DNA of 64,000 bases from Fulvivirga ulvae. GTDB taxonomy: Bacteria > Bacteroidota > Bacteroidia > Cytophagales > Cyclobacteriaceae. The stretch lies in assembly GCF_021389975.1 (NCBI RefSeq), contig NZ_CP089981.1, forward strand, positions 2,877,501 to 2,941,500. The letters are read 5' to 3'. Under the pieces are notes generated by a model. That model was given only the letters and a program-made list of their open reading frames with translations. It did no database searches and was not told the origin of the DNA. Of the stretch, positions 41,674 to 52,046 are shown piece by piece. The translations under genes were made by a program, and so were the position numbers. Within the stretch, counting starts at the first letter, position 1. Every line of letters begins with the position of its first letter.

Positions 41674-43281
41674 TTAAAGGGACACGCCTCTTTTCCAGGG
41701 TATAAAATCGTTTTGCTCCAAAGCCATGGCCTTCGTTTCTTCACCGCTGGCCACGGCAATAATTTTTTCCAATAATTCCTCGCCTACATCTTCGATCGTT
41801 TTAGTGCCGGAAATGACTTCTCCGGCATTTACATCTATCAGGTCACTCAATTTTTCACTCAAGGAGTTGTTGGTCGAGATCTTTATTACAGGGGTGACCG
41901 GGTTACCGGTAGGTGTGCCCAGTCCCGTGGTAAACAGGATTATATTAGCTCCTGAACCAGCGAGACCTGTAGTTGACTCCACATCATTGCCGGGGGTGCA
42001 TAAAAGGTTGAGACCTGCTCTGGTAACAGGCTCAGTGTAGTCCAGAATATCACTGATGGGTGCTTTTCCTCCCTTTTTTGCAGCTCCAGCAGATTTTATG
42101 GCATCGGTGATCAGGCCATCTTTAATATTACCCGGAGAGGGGTTCATGTCAAAGCCTGAGCCGACTGATCTGGCCTGCGATTCGTAGGCACGCTGAATAG
42201 TTACGAACTTTTCGGCAAGAGCCGTAGAAGTGCACCTGTCAACAATGTTTTGTTCAACGCCATTTAGCTCAGGGAACTCACTCAATATGGTAGAGCCGCC
42301 CAATGCAGTTATAAGGTCAGAAGCATGCCCTACTGCCGGATTGGCCGATATGCCGGAAAAGCCATCAGACCCTCCGCATTCCAGCCCCACTACCAGCTTG
42401 TCTAAAGAGGCGGGCTGACGGGTGATGGTGTTTGTTTCCTTCAAGGCATCCAGGGTCTGATCGATGGCTTCTGAGATCAAAGCCTCTTCGGAAGGCATTT
42501 TTTGCTGCTCGAAATAAAGCACGGGCTTTTGTGTGTTCGGATACAGCTCTTTTTGGATTTCCTGAAACCAACTGATTTGTGCATGCTGACATCCCAGGCT
42601 GAGCACGGTTGCACCTGCCACATTGGGGTGGTTTACATAACCTGCCAGCAATCTCAGCAAAGCCTCAGCATCTTGCCGGGTGCCACCACAGCCTCCCTGA
42701 TGGTAGAGAAACCTGATCCCGTCTATGTTTTCAAATACCCGCGATTTAGCAGGTGCGGATTGCTGAACAGCCAGTGACAATTTTTCGCTCACAAGCGCTT
42801 CATATTTATTGGGTCGATAATAACCCAAAGCCTTGATCAAAGCTTCCTCAATAACTTTCAGGTTTCTGTTCTCACAAAAAACCAAAGGCACAAAAAGCCA
42901 GTAATTGGCCGTGCCTACCTTGCCGTCAGGGCGGTGATAACCGCTGAAAGTCCTGTTTTTCCAAGACGTCACATCAGGTTGTTCCCAGTGGTAAGCGGTT
43001 CGGTTATCCACGGTTATAGGATCGGCAAAATGAGTGATATTTTCGGTGGTAAGCAGATCACCGGCCCTGAGGTCTGTATTGGCTTTGCCTACCGGTACGC
43101 CGTACATGATCACTTTTTCGCCTTTACTAAGGTCGGAGATAAGGAACTTGTGTTTTTGTGGAACGGCTGTTGCAAGCCTTATTTTTGAGCCTTCAAAAGA
43201 AACCTCTCCCGGAGCCAGGTCTATCAGGGCCACCAGTACATTGTCCTTATTGTCAACCTGTATGAATTGTGTCTTTTCCAT
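41674..43281 (-). CDS. UxaA/altronate-dehydratase-type L-fuconate dehydratase
   Basis: 535 residues from ATG 43281 (an upstream in-frame ATG at 43296 adds five residues). An N-terminal SAF-like domain is followed by the UxaA catalytic part: TFSGYHRPDGKVGTANYW, YHQGGCGGTRQDAEALLRLL, VVGLECGGSDGFSGISANPAVG, LLCTPGNDVESTTGLAGSGANIILFTTG. Cys residues would hold the iron-sulfur centre. This family dehydrates sugar acids. By context it replaces the enolase-type fuconate dehydratase of the classic pathway. It opens the fucose operon. Confidence 0.82.
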   Translation of the reverse strand: MEKTQFIQVDNKDNVLVALIDLAPGEVSFEGSKIRLATAVPQKHKFLISDLSKGEKVIMYGVPVGKANTDLRAGDLLTTENITHFADPITVDNRTAYHWEQPDVTSWKNRTFSGYHRPDGKVGTANYWLFVPLVFCENRNLKVIEEALIKALGYYRPNKYEALVSEKLSLAVQQSAPAKSRVFENIDGIRFLYHQGGCGGTRQDAEALLRLLAGYVNHPNVAGATVLSLGCQHAQISWFQEIQKELYPNTQKPVLYFEQQKMPSEEALISEAIDQTLDALKETNTITRQPASLDKLVVGLECGGSDGFSGISANPAVGHASDLITALGGSTILSEFPELNGVEQNIVDRCTSTALAEKFVTIQRAYESQARSVGSGFDMNPSPGNIKDGLITDAIKSAGAAKKGGKAPISDILDYTEPVTRAGLNLLCTPGNDVESTTGLAGSGANIILFTTGLGTPTGNPVTPVIKISTNNSLSEKLSDLIDVNAGEVISGTKTIEDVGEELLEKIIAVASGEETKAMALEQNDFIPWKRGVSL

Positions 43282-43368
43282 GTGCTTTATGTTCAATAGC
43301 GGAGTTTTCAGGGATTACATATTAAGATATTAAAACGGTCATAGTCAATTTATTGATAGTTTAGTTGT

Positions 43369-43386
43369 TGCGCACACGTGTGCGCA
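43369..43386. promoter_or_regulatory. Perfect 18-bp palindromic operator, LacI-type
   Basis: TGCGCACACGTGTGCGCA is a perfect palindrome with a central CG, as LacI-family operators have. It lies in the 117-bp gap between the divergent operon start (43281) and the regulator ATG (43399), so it could control both. No second copy was seen. Confidence 0.75.
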
Positions 43387-43398
43387 GTATCTTTAAGT

Positions 43399-44409
43399 AT
43401 GGGTAAATATGTGACGATTGCTGAGATAGCGAGTCAACTTAATGTCTCACACTCCACAGTTTCGAGGGCATTGAACGGCCATGCGCGCATCAGTGAAAAG
43501 ACGCGCAAACAGGTTGTGGAGCTGGCCGAGCGCCTGGGGTATCAGTCCAATGCGGTGGCACACCGGCTCAGTAAAGGGGAGAGCGGGATCATCGGCATTA
43601 TTGTACCTGACCTTTCGATACACTTTTTTACCAAGGTTATAGCAGGCATACAACCCGTGTTGCAGCAGGCGGGCTATGAAATGATGCTGTTCAATACGGC
43701 TGAAAGCATCGAGCAGGAGGTTAGGGCTATAGAGCAATGCCTTAAGTACAGGGTTGATGGCGTATTGGCCGCCATTTCCATGAAAACCAATGCCTTCACA
43801 CATTTTCAAAAGTTGCTGAGGTATGAGGTCCCCCTCGTTTTCTTCGACAGAGTGGCCAACTTCCTGCCTGTGCCTAAAGTGGTCACCAATGACTATCAGG
43901 CGGCCAGCGATGCAACACGCTACCTGATCAGCTCAGGCTGCCGGTGTATTGCCCATATTACCGCCAGCATTAACCTCAATAACAGCAACAACCGACTTTA
44001 TGGGTATTTGGATGCACTCAAAGAAGCAGGTATGCCCGTAAAAGAAACCTTGATCCACTATTATGAATTTGACAGGGAGTCGATCGCGCTATTTTTAGAA
44101 AAGGCCCTCAAACAACATCCTGAACTTGATGGCTTGTTTGTTTTTAATGATTATGTAGCTAATTATTCTGTGAATGTGCTGCAAATGCTGGGCAAGCAAA
44201 TTCCTGCTGACATTTCCGTGATTGGCTTTTCAGACGAGCCTGTAGCCACTTACATGACACCCCAGCTCTCAACCGTGCAACATGGTGGTGAGAAAATGGG
44301 AGGATTGGCTGCTCAAAAACTCATATCAATCATCAAAAAAAATGAGTCGGTGGATGGTGAGAAGATAATGATTAATCCTGAATTGGTGTTGAGGGGCACT
44401 ACGAGATAG
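43399..44409 (+). CDS. LacI-family transcriptional regulator
   Basis: 336 residues from ATG 43399; upstream in-frame start codons lie inside or next to the palindromic operator. Helix-turn-helix: VTIAEIASQLNVSHSTVSRALNGHARISEKTRKQV, with the hinge helix SNAVAHRLSKGES. A periplasmic-binding-type sensor follows (GIIVPDLSIHFFTKVIAGIQPVL, DGLFVFNDYVANYSVNVLQMLG). It probably represses the fucose operon until the sugar or an intermediate binds (inference). Confidence 0.92.
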   Translation: MGKYVTIAEIASQLNVSHSTVSRALNGHARISEKTRKQVVELAERLGYQSNAVAHRLSKGESGIIGIIVPDLSIHFFTKVIAGIQPVLQQAGYEMMLFNTAESIEQEVRAIEQCLKYRVDGVLAAISMKTNAFTHFQKLLRYEVPLVFFDRVANFLPVPKVVTNDYQAASDATRYLISSGCRCIAHITASINLNNSNNRLYGYLDALKEAGMPVKETLIHYYEFDRESIALFLEKALKQHPELDGLFVFNDYVANYSVNVLQMLGKQIPADISVIGFSDEPVATYMTPQLSTVQHGGEKMGGLAAQKLISIIKKNESVDGEKIMINPELVLRGTTR

Positions 44410-44649
44410 GTATGGCCGGCTGTACGTAACCTACAATCCAAGTAAACCCTGGGCTGACCAAAAGACATAAGTAAATGTGATCTGGCTCATGTTTTTTAAT
44501 GTTGCAGGGTACGTCTTTGTAGAGAATTGAAATTTCAGCATTTACAGTGAAGCGGTTAAAACAAGGCATTCTTTGGATAAACGATATTCGGATCGTTACC
44601 TTATTCCCTTGCGCTGCCCATTATTTGGGTCGGCTACGAGGTCATCGCA

Positions 44650-45200
44650 TTTGCCATAGCATTGTTTTCGACCTGCTCAGAAGATGCCGACCCGAAAATA
44701 ACGGCCGATACTTCCGGTCTTGAGCTACTGCACGAACAGGTGGTGAAGGATGCCGACCTTGTAATTGAAGTCTACAGCCCTGAAACGTCATTTTCGGGCT
44801 ATAATGAATTGTGCTTTTTACTAAAAAAAGCATCCGACGATGCCCTTATTGAGAATGCCTCCATTACCATGACTCCTATGATGGCTATGAGCGATCATTC
44901 CCATAGTACACCCACTATACAGCCTGCCGAAAGCGATCAGCGTGAGGCGTTCAGGCAGGGAGCAGTTGTTTTCACCATGCCGAGTGGTGATATGGAAAAT
45001 GGATGCTGAACTTAAAAGTAGCAGGATTGAAAAGTGAAAATGAGGTGACCTTTTGATTTTGAAGTGCCTGTAATTTCTAAAGAGGCTTCTTACCAGGCCC
45101 AGGATACCAAATACAAGACTACGGTTAGAAAGGTGTTGCCAATCAGTCTCACCCATAACCTAGTCATATTCGGTACAGGTTTGATTATGCTTGTAAAATT
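44650..45200 (+). pseudogene. Broken FixH/YtkA-like lipoprotein
   Basis: A lipoprotein-like start (VIAFAIALFSTC) leads into SGLELLHEQVVKDADLVIEVYSPETSF and ENASITMTPMMAMSDHSHSTP, then VVFTMPSGDM. The frame ends at 45009. A shift near 44995 would restore WMLNLKVAGLKSENEVTF, and another near 45055 DFEVPVISKEASYQAQ. The mid part resembles the YtkA-like/FixH domain. At least two frameshifts are needed, so it is a decayed gene. Confidence 0.5.
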
Positions 45201-45252
45201 TAAACTGAGTGTTAGCGTATATAACCCGCCTTCATCAATACTCACCAATTAG

Positions 45253-48200
45253 TCAGGCCTTATCTTCAGTAATTTGCACGATCTGTTCTTCCATTTTTTG
45301 TTTGACTTTGAAATAAACCCGGAAAGTAGTGCCTTTGTCTACTTCACTGTCTACTTCAACATATCCTCCCAGTGTAACAGTTTGTGTTTTGACCAGGTAT
45401 AATCCCATACCTTTGCCTTGCGCATGCTCATGAAATTGGGAATATAATGTAAAGAGTTTATCCCTCGCCGTAGAGAGGTCTACACCCACGCCATTATCAG
45501 TTATTGAGAGGCACATGAAGTTACTCTTGATATCAGTGTTCACCTTGATCACTGGTGCCCTGTCCGGATGCCTGTACTTTATGGCATTGCTTATGAGGTT
45601 GATGAGTATACTTTCAAAGTAAGATTTTACAGTATTGATGTGCGTGCAGGCTGAATAGTCTTCTTCAAAGCGGGCCTTGGTCTCCTCTATCTCTTTACTC
45701 AAATGGTCTTTGATCAGCTCCATTTCGTCCCTGATATTAATGTTACTGACTACAGCCGTATTGTTTCTTTTAATATCCAGGATGAGGGACAGGTCTTTTA
45801 CCACCTGATCACATTCCTTAGTGGCTCTAACCAGTTTTTCAGATATCTCTTTGGCTTCTTCAACCTTATTTTCGCCTGTCAACTTAAACAACCTGCCCAG
45901 GCCGAGTATCCTGGCAATAGGAGCCCGCAGGTTGTGCGCTGCCATAAATGCAAACTGCTCCAGTTGCTGGCTATATTCCACCAGGGCTTTGGTCCTGTTT
46001 TTTACTTCGCATTCAAGCCACTCATTCTGTTGTTTTATCTCTTCATTTTGTTCCTCGATGGTACGCTGGCTGGCCATCAGTGCTTTTGTTCTTTCATCTA
46101 CCATCCTTTTCAGCAGCTTATTGCGCTTTTTGATACTGCTCATTCTCAGTCTGTAATATAGTATGGTAGCACCTATCAATAAGGTAGCTCCAATCAGTCT
46201 GGCCCACCAGGTTTGCCACCACGCAGGGAGTATGTGTATGGTTAGAGATGCGCCCTCTTCGTTCCATAATTGGTCATTGTTAGAGGCCTTTACCCTGAAG
46301 GTATATGTACCGGCATCCAGATTGGTAAATGTGGCTGTTCGCTGGTCGTCTACATAGTTCCATTCCCTGTCAAAACCCTCAAGCTTATAGGCATATTTGT
46401 TTTTATTGGTTGAAGTGAAGTTAAGGCCTACAAAACTGATCGAGAAAAAGTTGTATCTGTGGGGCAAAGTGATCTTCCGGGTTTCGGTTATGTTGCGCTG
46501 CAAAATGCCTGTATCATCGTCAATGGAGACTGACTGGTTGAATAATTTTAACCCGGTGATGTAAACCGGTGGAGTATACGGATTGTCGTTCAGGCTATCG
46601 GGATGGAACACGTTTACCCCGGTGCCCCCGAAAAACATCCATCCATCACTATTTTTAAAAAAGGAGTTAGATTTAAAGCTATTGCTTAGCAAACCATCAC
46701 TGATATCATATTTTTTAACAGAACCGTCTTCAGGGTTAAAACGCGCGATGCCTTCATTGGTGCTTAGCCAGAGGTTCCCGTGGTCATCTTCCAGTATACC
46801 GTTAATAACGTTATTGGGAAGTCCGTTTTCTGTAGTGTACTTTTTTACAAGCTTTTTATCGATGATCAGGTGTAAGCCTTCTGTAGTTCCAACCCATACA
46901 CCTCCTTTTTTGTCTTCGGTGATACTGCACACAAGCCCGCCTACCAGACTGGCGCCATTGTTCAGATGACCGCCAAAGCGTGTTATTTCACCCGTATCAG
47001 GGTTATACCAGGTTAGCTCCTCTATGGTACCTACCCAAATGGTATTTTGACTGTCTTCATATATGATCCGGACATAATTGTTGAACTCAATACCTGTTGT
47101 GTGGGTCTTAAAAATACCGTTATCCCGATCTTCGAGTAAATTGATCCCTCCATAGGTACCGAAGAGCATCCTGTTTTTTTTTGACTCTTCACAGATGGAA
47201 AATACATTAGGATCGGAAAGACTTTCAGGATTATTTTTATCAGGAAAGTAATTGATAAACTTACCTTTTACTTCATCATACCTGCTTGTACCTTTTGACC
47301 ATGTGCCAAACCACATTTGGTGCTCTTTGTCTTCATAGATACATATTACCGGGTCTGTCGCAAGCCCCTCTTTGGGGCTTATATGCCGGAAATGATATAC
47401 TTTATCCTGATCCTTCATCACTACACCTTCTTCGGTGCCCAGCCAAATACGTTTTTTTGAATCTTGTCTGATAGCATTCACAACATTGTTTTCCAGAGGT
47501 ACATCAAGCTCCGAAAACTTATATTTTAATTTATCATATACACATAGTCCCCTCGAGTATGTACCAACCCATATACGGCTTTGTTTGTCCCGGTAAAGGG
47601 CATGGATAGAATTATCCACTACGGAACTGGGATCATGCTTATCATTAATAAATGTCCTGATGGTATTCGCCCTGGTATCGAGGCGGCTGAGGCCGCCGTT
47701 TTCTGTTCCCATCCAGATGTAATTTTCATCTTCGCAAAGGGTCAGGATATTATTGACCCGTAGCCCTTTGGGGTCATCGGCTTGTACAGTATAATTTGTA
47801 AAATTACCAGTGGTAGTGTCAAGTTTGCTCAGGCCGTATTTTGTGCCAATCCATATATTCCCATGGACATCCTCGATGGCATGGTTAAATTCGTTGCTGA
47901 TTATGCTATTTGGATCAGAGTTGTCAGGCTGATAACTGATCGTGGAGTTGGTATCGGCGTTCCATTTGAAAAAACCAATGGTACTCACTCCTATCCAAAA
48001 GGTGTTTTTAGCTGCTGCCGGAATAAATGAAGATACCGGACGCATGGAGTTGATAATGTCGTAATGCTGCCATTTACCAGTACTACGATCCAGTTTTGCT
48101 GCAAAAGCCACCGGCCATCTTATGCCTGTAACCCACAGGTTCTTGTCTGCATCTTCTGTGATTTGGCTTACCTCGCAGTCCTGGGTACAGATTTTAACGC

Positions 48201-48564
48201 GGCTAAAGCGGTCTTTTTCCCTATCGTAAGTGTGCAGCCCACCATTGGATGTGCTAACCCACAGAGTCCCTTCCCGATCTTCATAAATGTGTAAAATGGA
48301 ATTTCTTTCTAATGTGTTGGAGTCGTTTGGGTGGTTGCGGTAAACAGAATATTCATAACCGTCAAACCGGTTTAAACCATCATACGTCCCTACCCATATA
48401 AACCCTCTCGAATCTTGAAAAATGCAAGTAATCGAGGAGCTTTGAAGTTCAGTGCCTTCATTGGGCCTGCTAAACTTGACCTTTTCCAGGCTGAACTGGG
48501 CCACCACAGTTGTTGCCTGTAAGAAGGCAATTAGAAGATATACAATATGATGTTTTTTATTCAT
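45253..48564 (-). CDS. Propeller/Y_Y_Y sensor histidine kinase
   Basis: 1103 residues from ATG 48564; 19 upstream codons are open but the signal peptide starts here (NKKHHIVYLLIAFLQATTVVAQ). Two seven-bladed propellers of Reg_prop repeats (IWVGTYDGLNRFDGYEYSVYR and similar) span residues 25-680, a Y_Y_Y domain (YAYKLEGFDREWNYV) follows near 720-790, then a membrane segment, a coiled coil, the phospho-acceptor helix (FAFMAAHNLRAPIARILGLG), and an HATPase (SNAIKYRHPDRAPV, TDNGVGVDLS). There is no receiver or AraC domain, so it is not a hybrid HTCS. It must signal through an unlinked regulator. Confidence 0.9.
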   Translation of the reverse strand: MNKKHHIVYLLIAFLQATTVVAQFSLEKVKFSRPNEGTELQSSSITCIFQDSRGFIWVGTYDGLNRFDGYEYSVYRNHPNDSNTLERNSILHIYEDREGTLWVSTSNGGLHTYDREKDRFSRVKICTQDCEVSQITEDADKNLWVTGIRWPVAFAAKLDRSTGKWQHYDIINSMRPVSSFIPAAAKNTFWIGVSTIGFFKWNADTNSTISYQPDNSDPNSIISNEFNHAIEDVHGNIWIGTKYGLSKLDTTTGNFTNYTVQADDPKGLRVNNILTLCEDENYIWMGTENGGLSRLDTRANTIRTFINDKHDPSSVVDNSIHALYRDKQSRIWVGTYSRGLCVYDKLKYKFSELDVPLENNVVNAIRQDSKKRIWLGTEEGVVMKDQDKVYHFRHISPKEGLATDPVICIYEDKEHQMWFGTWSKGTSRYDEVKGKFINYFPDKNNPESLSDPNVFSICEESKKNRMLFGTYGGINLLEDRDNGIFKTHTTGIEFNNYVRIIYEDSQNTIWVGTIEELTWYNPDTGEITRFGGHLNNGASLVGGLVCSITEDKKGGVWVGTTEGLHLIIDKKLVKKYTTENGLPNNVINGILEDDHGNLWLSTNEGIARFNPEDGSVKKYDISDGLLSNSFKSNSFFKNSDGWMFFGGTGVNVFHPDSLNDNPYTPPVYITGLKLFNQSVSIDDDTGILQRNITETRKITLPHRYNFFSISFVGLNFTSTNKNKYAYKLEGFDREWNYVDDQRTATFTNLDAGTYTFRVKASNNDQLWNEEGASLTIHILPAWWQTWWARLIGATLLIGATILYYRLRMSSIKKRNKLLKRMVDERTKALMASQRTIEEQNEEIKQQNEWLECEVKNRTKALVEYSQQLEQFAFMAAHNLRAPIARILGLGRLFKLTGENKVEEAKEISEKLVRATKECDQVVKDLSLILDIKRNNTAVVSNINIRDEMELIKDHLSKEIEETKARFEEDYSACTHINTVKSYFESILINLISNAIKYRHPDRAPVIKVNTDIKSNFMCLSITDNGVGVDLSTARDKLFTLYSQFHEHAQGKGMGLYLVKTQTVTLGGYVEVDSEVDKGTTFRVYFKVKQKMEEQIVQITEDKA

Positions 48565-49257
48565 TTCGCTTCCCGAAACCTTTTTTGTTCTGTAAGTGCC
48601 AGAACAGCAACTTGTTCTCATGTGGTAAATCCGCTGAGGGTTAGTTTACAGCAGGAAAACAAAAGGATTCAAATCTTACTTAATTTAACTTTTAATTTTA
48701 TCATTAAAAACCCCGGTTATTTATTCATTATCAATTTCTTATTATAAACATCACGAGGTGGTGAATCGTGCCTTATGGGGGACTCTGGGAAATCATCCTA
48801 TGAATAAGAATAACCAACCGGGCCAGACAGATTTTACTTTACGTATACCTTCGGAAAAAGTTGATAGAGTTTTACTGTTCTGTGTCAGAAGATCTGCACC
48901 AGCCGAAGTCTCATCAACCTGTCAGGGCTAAGTTGGACTCGTTGTGATGCATGGTGCAAAGTCAACTAACAGGGCTACACTTTTTGCTGACAGATTTTAC
49001 CCTTCTAAGGTTACACAAGTCACTTTTCCTGCTATGGAAAGCGCTGAGATATGTTCTGCCTGAAACCACCCATCCCCCGGCCATTTACCAGCCTGTTAAC
49101 TGAAGTAATCGTGATTGAATAATTGCGGTGCTTAGTACGGCTATAGGAAGGTTATACCTCCAAATATTGCTCATGTGACTTTCCAGTTATGTTTTCACCG
49201 CTTTTCTGTAGGGATGTCACTAATATTACCGCTCAACCAAACCTAAAACCAACAATT
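48565..49257. other. Intergenic gap with no supported feature
   Basis: About 690 bases between divergent genes. A 40-codon ORF near 48800 has no family likeness or ribosome binding site. The promoters of the two flanking genes must lie here, but I could not fix them. Confidence 0.4.
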
Positions 49258-51627
49258 ATGAAAAAGCTTTATTTTAACCTAAAGCTCAGGGCTTATGTAT
49301 TTTTCTCCTTTACAGTGGCCTTGATTTTATTCGTTTTTTTCTTTTCGTCTACGGTTCATGCTCAGCAGCCTTTGAGTATGAAAAAGGTCTCCTATGCGTG
49401 GAATTACTTAGAGCAGGGAGATAAAGACCCAACAACCTTACGTCAGGAGCGGGATCATATTGTGGAAATACCCGGTGCTACCTGGCTTCGTCTTTATTTT
49501 GAGAATGTAAACCTGGGTAGCGAAAGCTATGTAAGGCTTACCTCTTTGCTTGACGGTGCCGTGCAGGTACTGGATGCCGCAAAAATGGCACAATGGAGCA
49601 ACAGCAGTGCCTACTTCAATGGAGACCAGGTAAGGATTGAAGTTATTTCCAAAGGTGGAGCTGATATTTCTATTTCTGTTAAAGAGGTGGATGCCGGAGA
49701 ACCTGAGGTGGGTACATTATCTCAATGTGGCCCTACAGACGACAGAATACCTTCCGCAGATGCTGCCATAGGACGTATTGTGCCTGTGGGATGTACAGGC
49801 TGGATCATCAAGAATGGAAAGATGGTAACAGCCGGGCACTGCACGGGTAGCAGCATGCAGGTGCTCGAGTTCAATGTACCACAGTCCAATTCCAACGGTA
49901 GCATCGTGCACCCTGCACCGAGCGACCAGTATACGATCACCAGCGTAGTGGACGGGAGCCTAGACTGGGCAGTATTTGAAACATCCCCCAACAGCCAGAC
50001 CGGTCTCACAGCTATTGATGCTCAGGGAAAATCATTTGACGTAAAGCAAGTCAATAGTGCCGGTACCATCAGGATTACCGGTTTCGGTGTGGATTCGGGC
50101 ACAAGGAACCAAACGCAACAAACGCATTCAGGGCCTTACTCGAGCTCTACCAGTACAAAACTTTACTACACGGTAGATACTGAGGGAGGTAACTCGGGCT
50201 CTCCGGTTATCGATGAAAGTACGGGACACGCCATTGGTGTACATACACATGGCGGCTGCGGCTCTTCCGGCGGAAGCAATTCTGGTACCAATGCCAGGGT
50301 AGCCGAATTTTGGAATGCCATGGGATTGGACACTACGCCTCCGGATCCATGTCCTACCACTATCAGTTCCTTTCCCTATACTGAAAGTTTTGAAAGTGGT
50401 ATAGGTGCCTGGTCGCAGCAGAGTGGTGATGATCTTGACTGGACACGTGATTCGGGCGGTACACCTTCCAGCGGTACTGGCCCTGCCTCCGCAGCCAATG
50501 GATCGTATTACCTGTATGTAGAAGCTTCCGGCTCCGGGTACCCCGGCAAAACCGCACTTATCAATATGCCATGCTTTAATGTATCAGGGTTGTCACAACC
50601 TTCATTGACCTTCTCTTACCACATGGAAGGTACATCTATGGGTAACCTCGTGGTAGAAACAAGTACTAACGGTGGCAGCTCCTGGTCTACAGCATGGTCG
50701 GTTTCAGGAAATCAAGGCTCGGCCTGGCAAAGTGCATCGGTGAACCTTCCCTCTTCCAGTGGGCTTTCCATACGTTTCAGAGGCACAACTGGAAGCAGCT
50801 GGAGCAGCGATATTGCCATAGACCAGGTTGCGGTTAAAGAAGCAGATGGTGGTTCTACTTGTGAAACGATCAGCTTTACCGGTGTAACGTTCAGTTCTTA
50901 CAGTGTTGCGGATGACGGTAACTATACCGTGCTGGATGATGCCACCGTACTTTTAGAGGATAACACGTGGAGGTCAATAGCCCTGAATTATACCGTGACG
51001 GCCAATACCATACTGGAGTTTGAATTCCGCAGTACCAGTGAAGGAGAGATTCACGGGATTGGTTTCGATACGGATGCCAATACAGCCAGCGATGCCACGT
51101 TTCAAGTGCATGGTACGCAGAACTGGGGTATTACCAATTACAATAACTACTCTGGTACCAATTGGGTGAGCTACAGCATTCCGGTAGGTGACTTCTATAC
51201 TGGTACATTTAACCGGCTATTCTTCTCCAACGACAATGATGCAGGAAGTGGCAACAACTCCTACTTTAGAAATGTACTCGTCCATGAAGGCAACTGTACG
51301 ACAGCGGCTATGGCCAAGGCCACAGCCAGGTCTTCTTCCGGTCAGGTGCCTGAAATTGCCGATGAGGGCGAAGAAGGTTTTGTCGCAGCCGAAATGAGCA
51401 TTTTCCCTAACCCGGCGCTGGACATTATCCATGTCAACTTTGCAAAAGCTGAAGGGCAATGGGACCTTAAAATTACCGGTCTGGAAGGCAAAGAGTACTT
51501 CCGCACTACCGGTGCCACCAGTGAAGGCCGTATCTCCGCCAACGTATCCGGTCTGCCCGATGGCGTTTATATAGTCTCATTGGAAACAGAAAAAGGAAAA
51601 GTATATCAGAAAATAGTAAAGCAGTAG
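49258..51627 (+). CDS. T9SS-secreted trypsin-like serine protease with MAM-like domain
   Basis: 789 residues from ATG 49258 (upstream codons are open but lie before the signal peptide). The signal ends near VHAQQ. After an N-terminal beta domain comes a chymotrypsin-fold protease: His in MVTAGHCTGS, Asp in GSLDWAVFE, Ser in TEGGNSGSPVIDE. A MAM-like domain (PYTESFESGIGAWSQQ, SDIAIDQVAV) and another beta domain follow, and the last 75 residues are a type A sorting domain (MSIFPNPALDIIHVNF, PDGVYIVSLE). It is exported and anchored or released by the T9SS. Closed by a terminator. Confidence 0.92.
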   Translation: MKKLYFNLKLRAYVFFSFTVALILFVFFFSSTVHAQQPLSMKKVSYAWNYLEQGDKDPTTLRQERDHIVEIPGATWLRLYFENVNLGSESYVRLTSLLDGAVQVLDAAKMAQWSNSSAYFNGDQVRIEVISKGGADISISVKEVDAGEPEVGTLSQCGPTDDRIPSADAAIGRIVPVGCTGWIIKNGKMVTAGHCTGSSMQVLEFNVPQSNSNGSIVHPAPSDQYTITSVVDGSLDWAVFETSPNSQTGLTAIDAQGKSFDVKQVNSAGTIRITGFGVDSGTRNQTQQTHSGPYSSSTSTKLYYTVDTEGGNSGSPVIDESTGHAIGVHTHGGCGSSGGSNSGTNARVAEFWNAMGLDTTPPDPCPTTISSFPYTESFESGIGAWSQQSGDDLDWTRDSGGTPSSGTGPASAANGSYYLYVEASGSGYPGKTALINMPCFNVSGLSQPSLTFSYHMEGTSMGNLVVETSTNGGSSWSTAWSVSGNQGSAWQSASVNLPSSSGLSIRFRGTTGSSWSSDIAIDQVAVKEADGGSTCETISFTGVTFSSYSVADDGNYTVLDDATVLLEDNTWRSIALNYTVTANTILEFEFRSTSEGEIHGIGFDTDANTASDATFQVHGTQNWGITNYNNYSGTNWVSYSIPVGDFYTGTFNRLFFSNDNDAGSGNNSYFRNVLVHEGNCTTAAMAKATARSSSGQVPEIADEGEEGFVAAEMSIFPNPALDIIHVNFAKAEGQWDLKITGLEGKEYFRTTGATSEGRISANVSGLPDGVYIVSLETEKGKVYQKIVKQ

Positions 51628-51659
51628 ACGATTAGGAGAGTAAATTCGTCTTTTTTGAA

Positions 51660-51689
51660 AGCCTGAGCTGGGAAGCTCGGGCTTTTTTT
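51660..51689 (+). terminator. Rho-independent terminator after the protease gene
   Basis: AGCCTGAGCT pairs with AGCTCGGGCT (one G-U) over a 4-base loop, followed by seven T residues. A classic structure. Confidence 0.88.
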
Positions 51690-52046
51690 GTGACTCCACC
51701 AGACTTTGAACCTGATTCAGCCGCTTGTAGTAGGCGTGCTTTTAAATGTTAAATAGATTAAAAATTTACAATCCCGTTAAAGGAATCATTCATGATTTTT
51801 ACAATATTTAAGTACCCAGATAATTTAATCAACCATAACCGGTGATGAAACGAGGTGCTACTCAAGCTAACAGAGAGCTCATGGCTTGTCTTGCCTGACC
51901 TAAATATCAACTACACCTCAAGGGCTGATCGAAAAGACTATTTCATTACGAGATGCCGTCACGGCATTGCCAGCCATAACAAGCTGGTTCTGGTAATCAA
52001 TTCATTTTAAGAGTAATTAAATTTTGCCCTTGCCACCAATCAGCCA

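Noticed and set aside
45253..48564. Calling the propeller kinases hybrid two-component systems (HTCS)
   Set aside because: Neither protein has a receiver or AraC-type domain after the ATPase domain.
48800..48931. A roughly 43-codon ORF starting MNKNNQPGQTDF
   Set aside because: No family, no conserved motif and no clear ribosome binding site; it stops inside a non-coding gap.
51844..51897. A 17-codon ORF (MKRGATQANRELMACLA) as a second peptide precursor
   Set aside because: Too short, without a Gly-Gly leader or partner genes, and not preceded by a Fur-like box.
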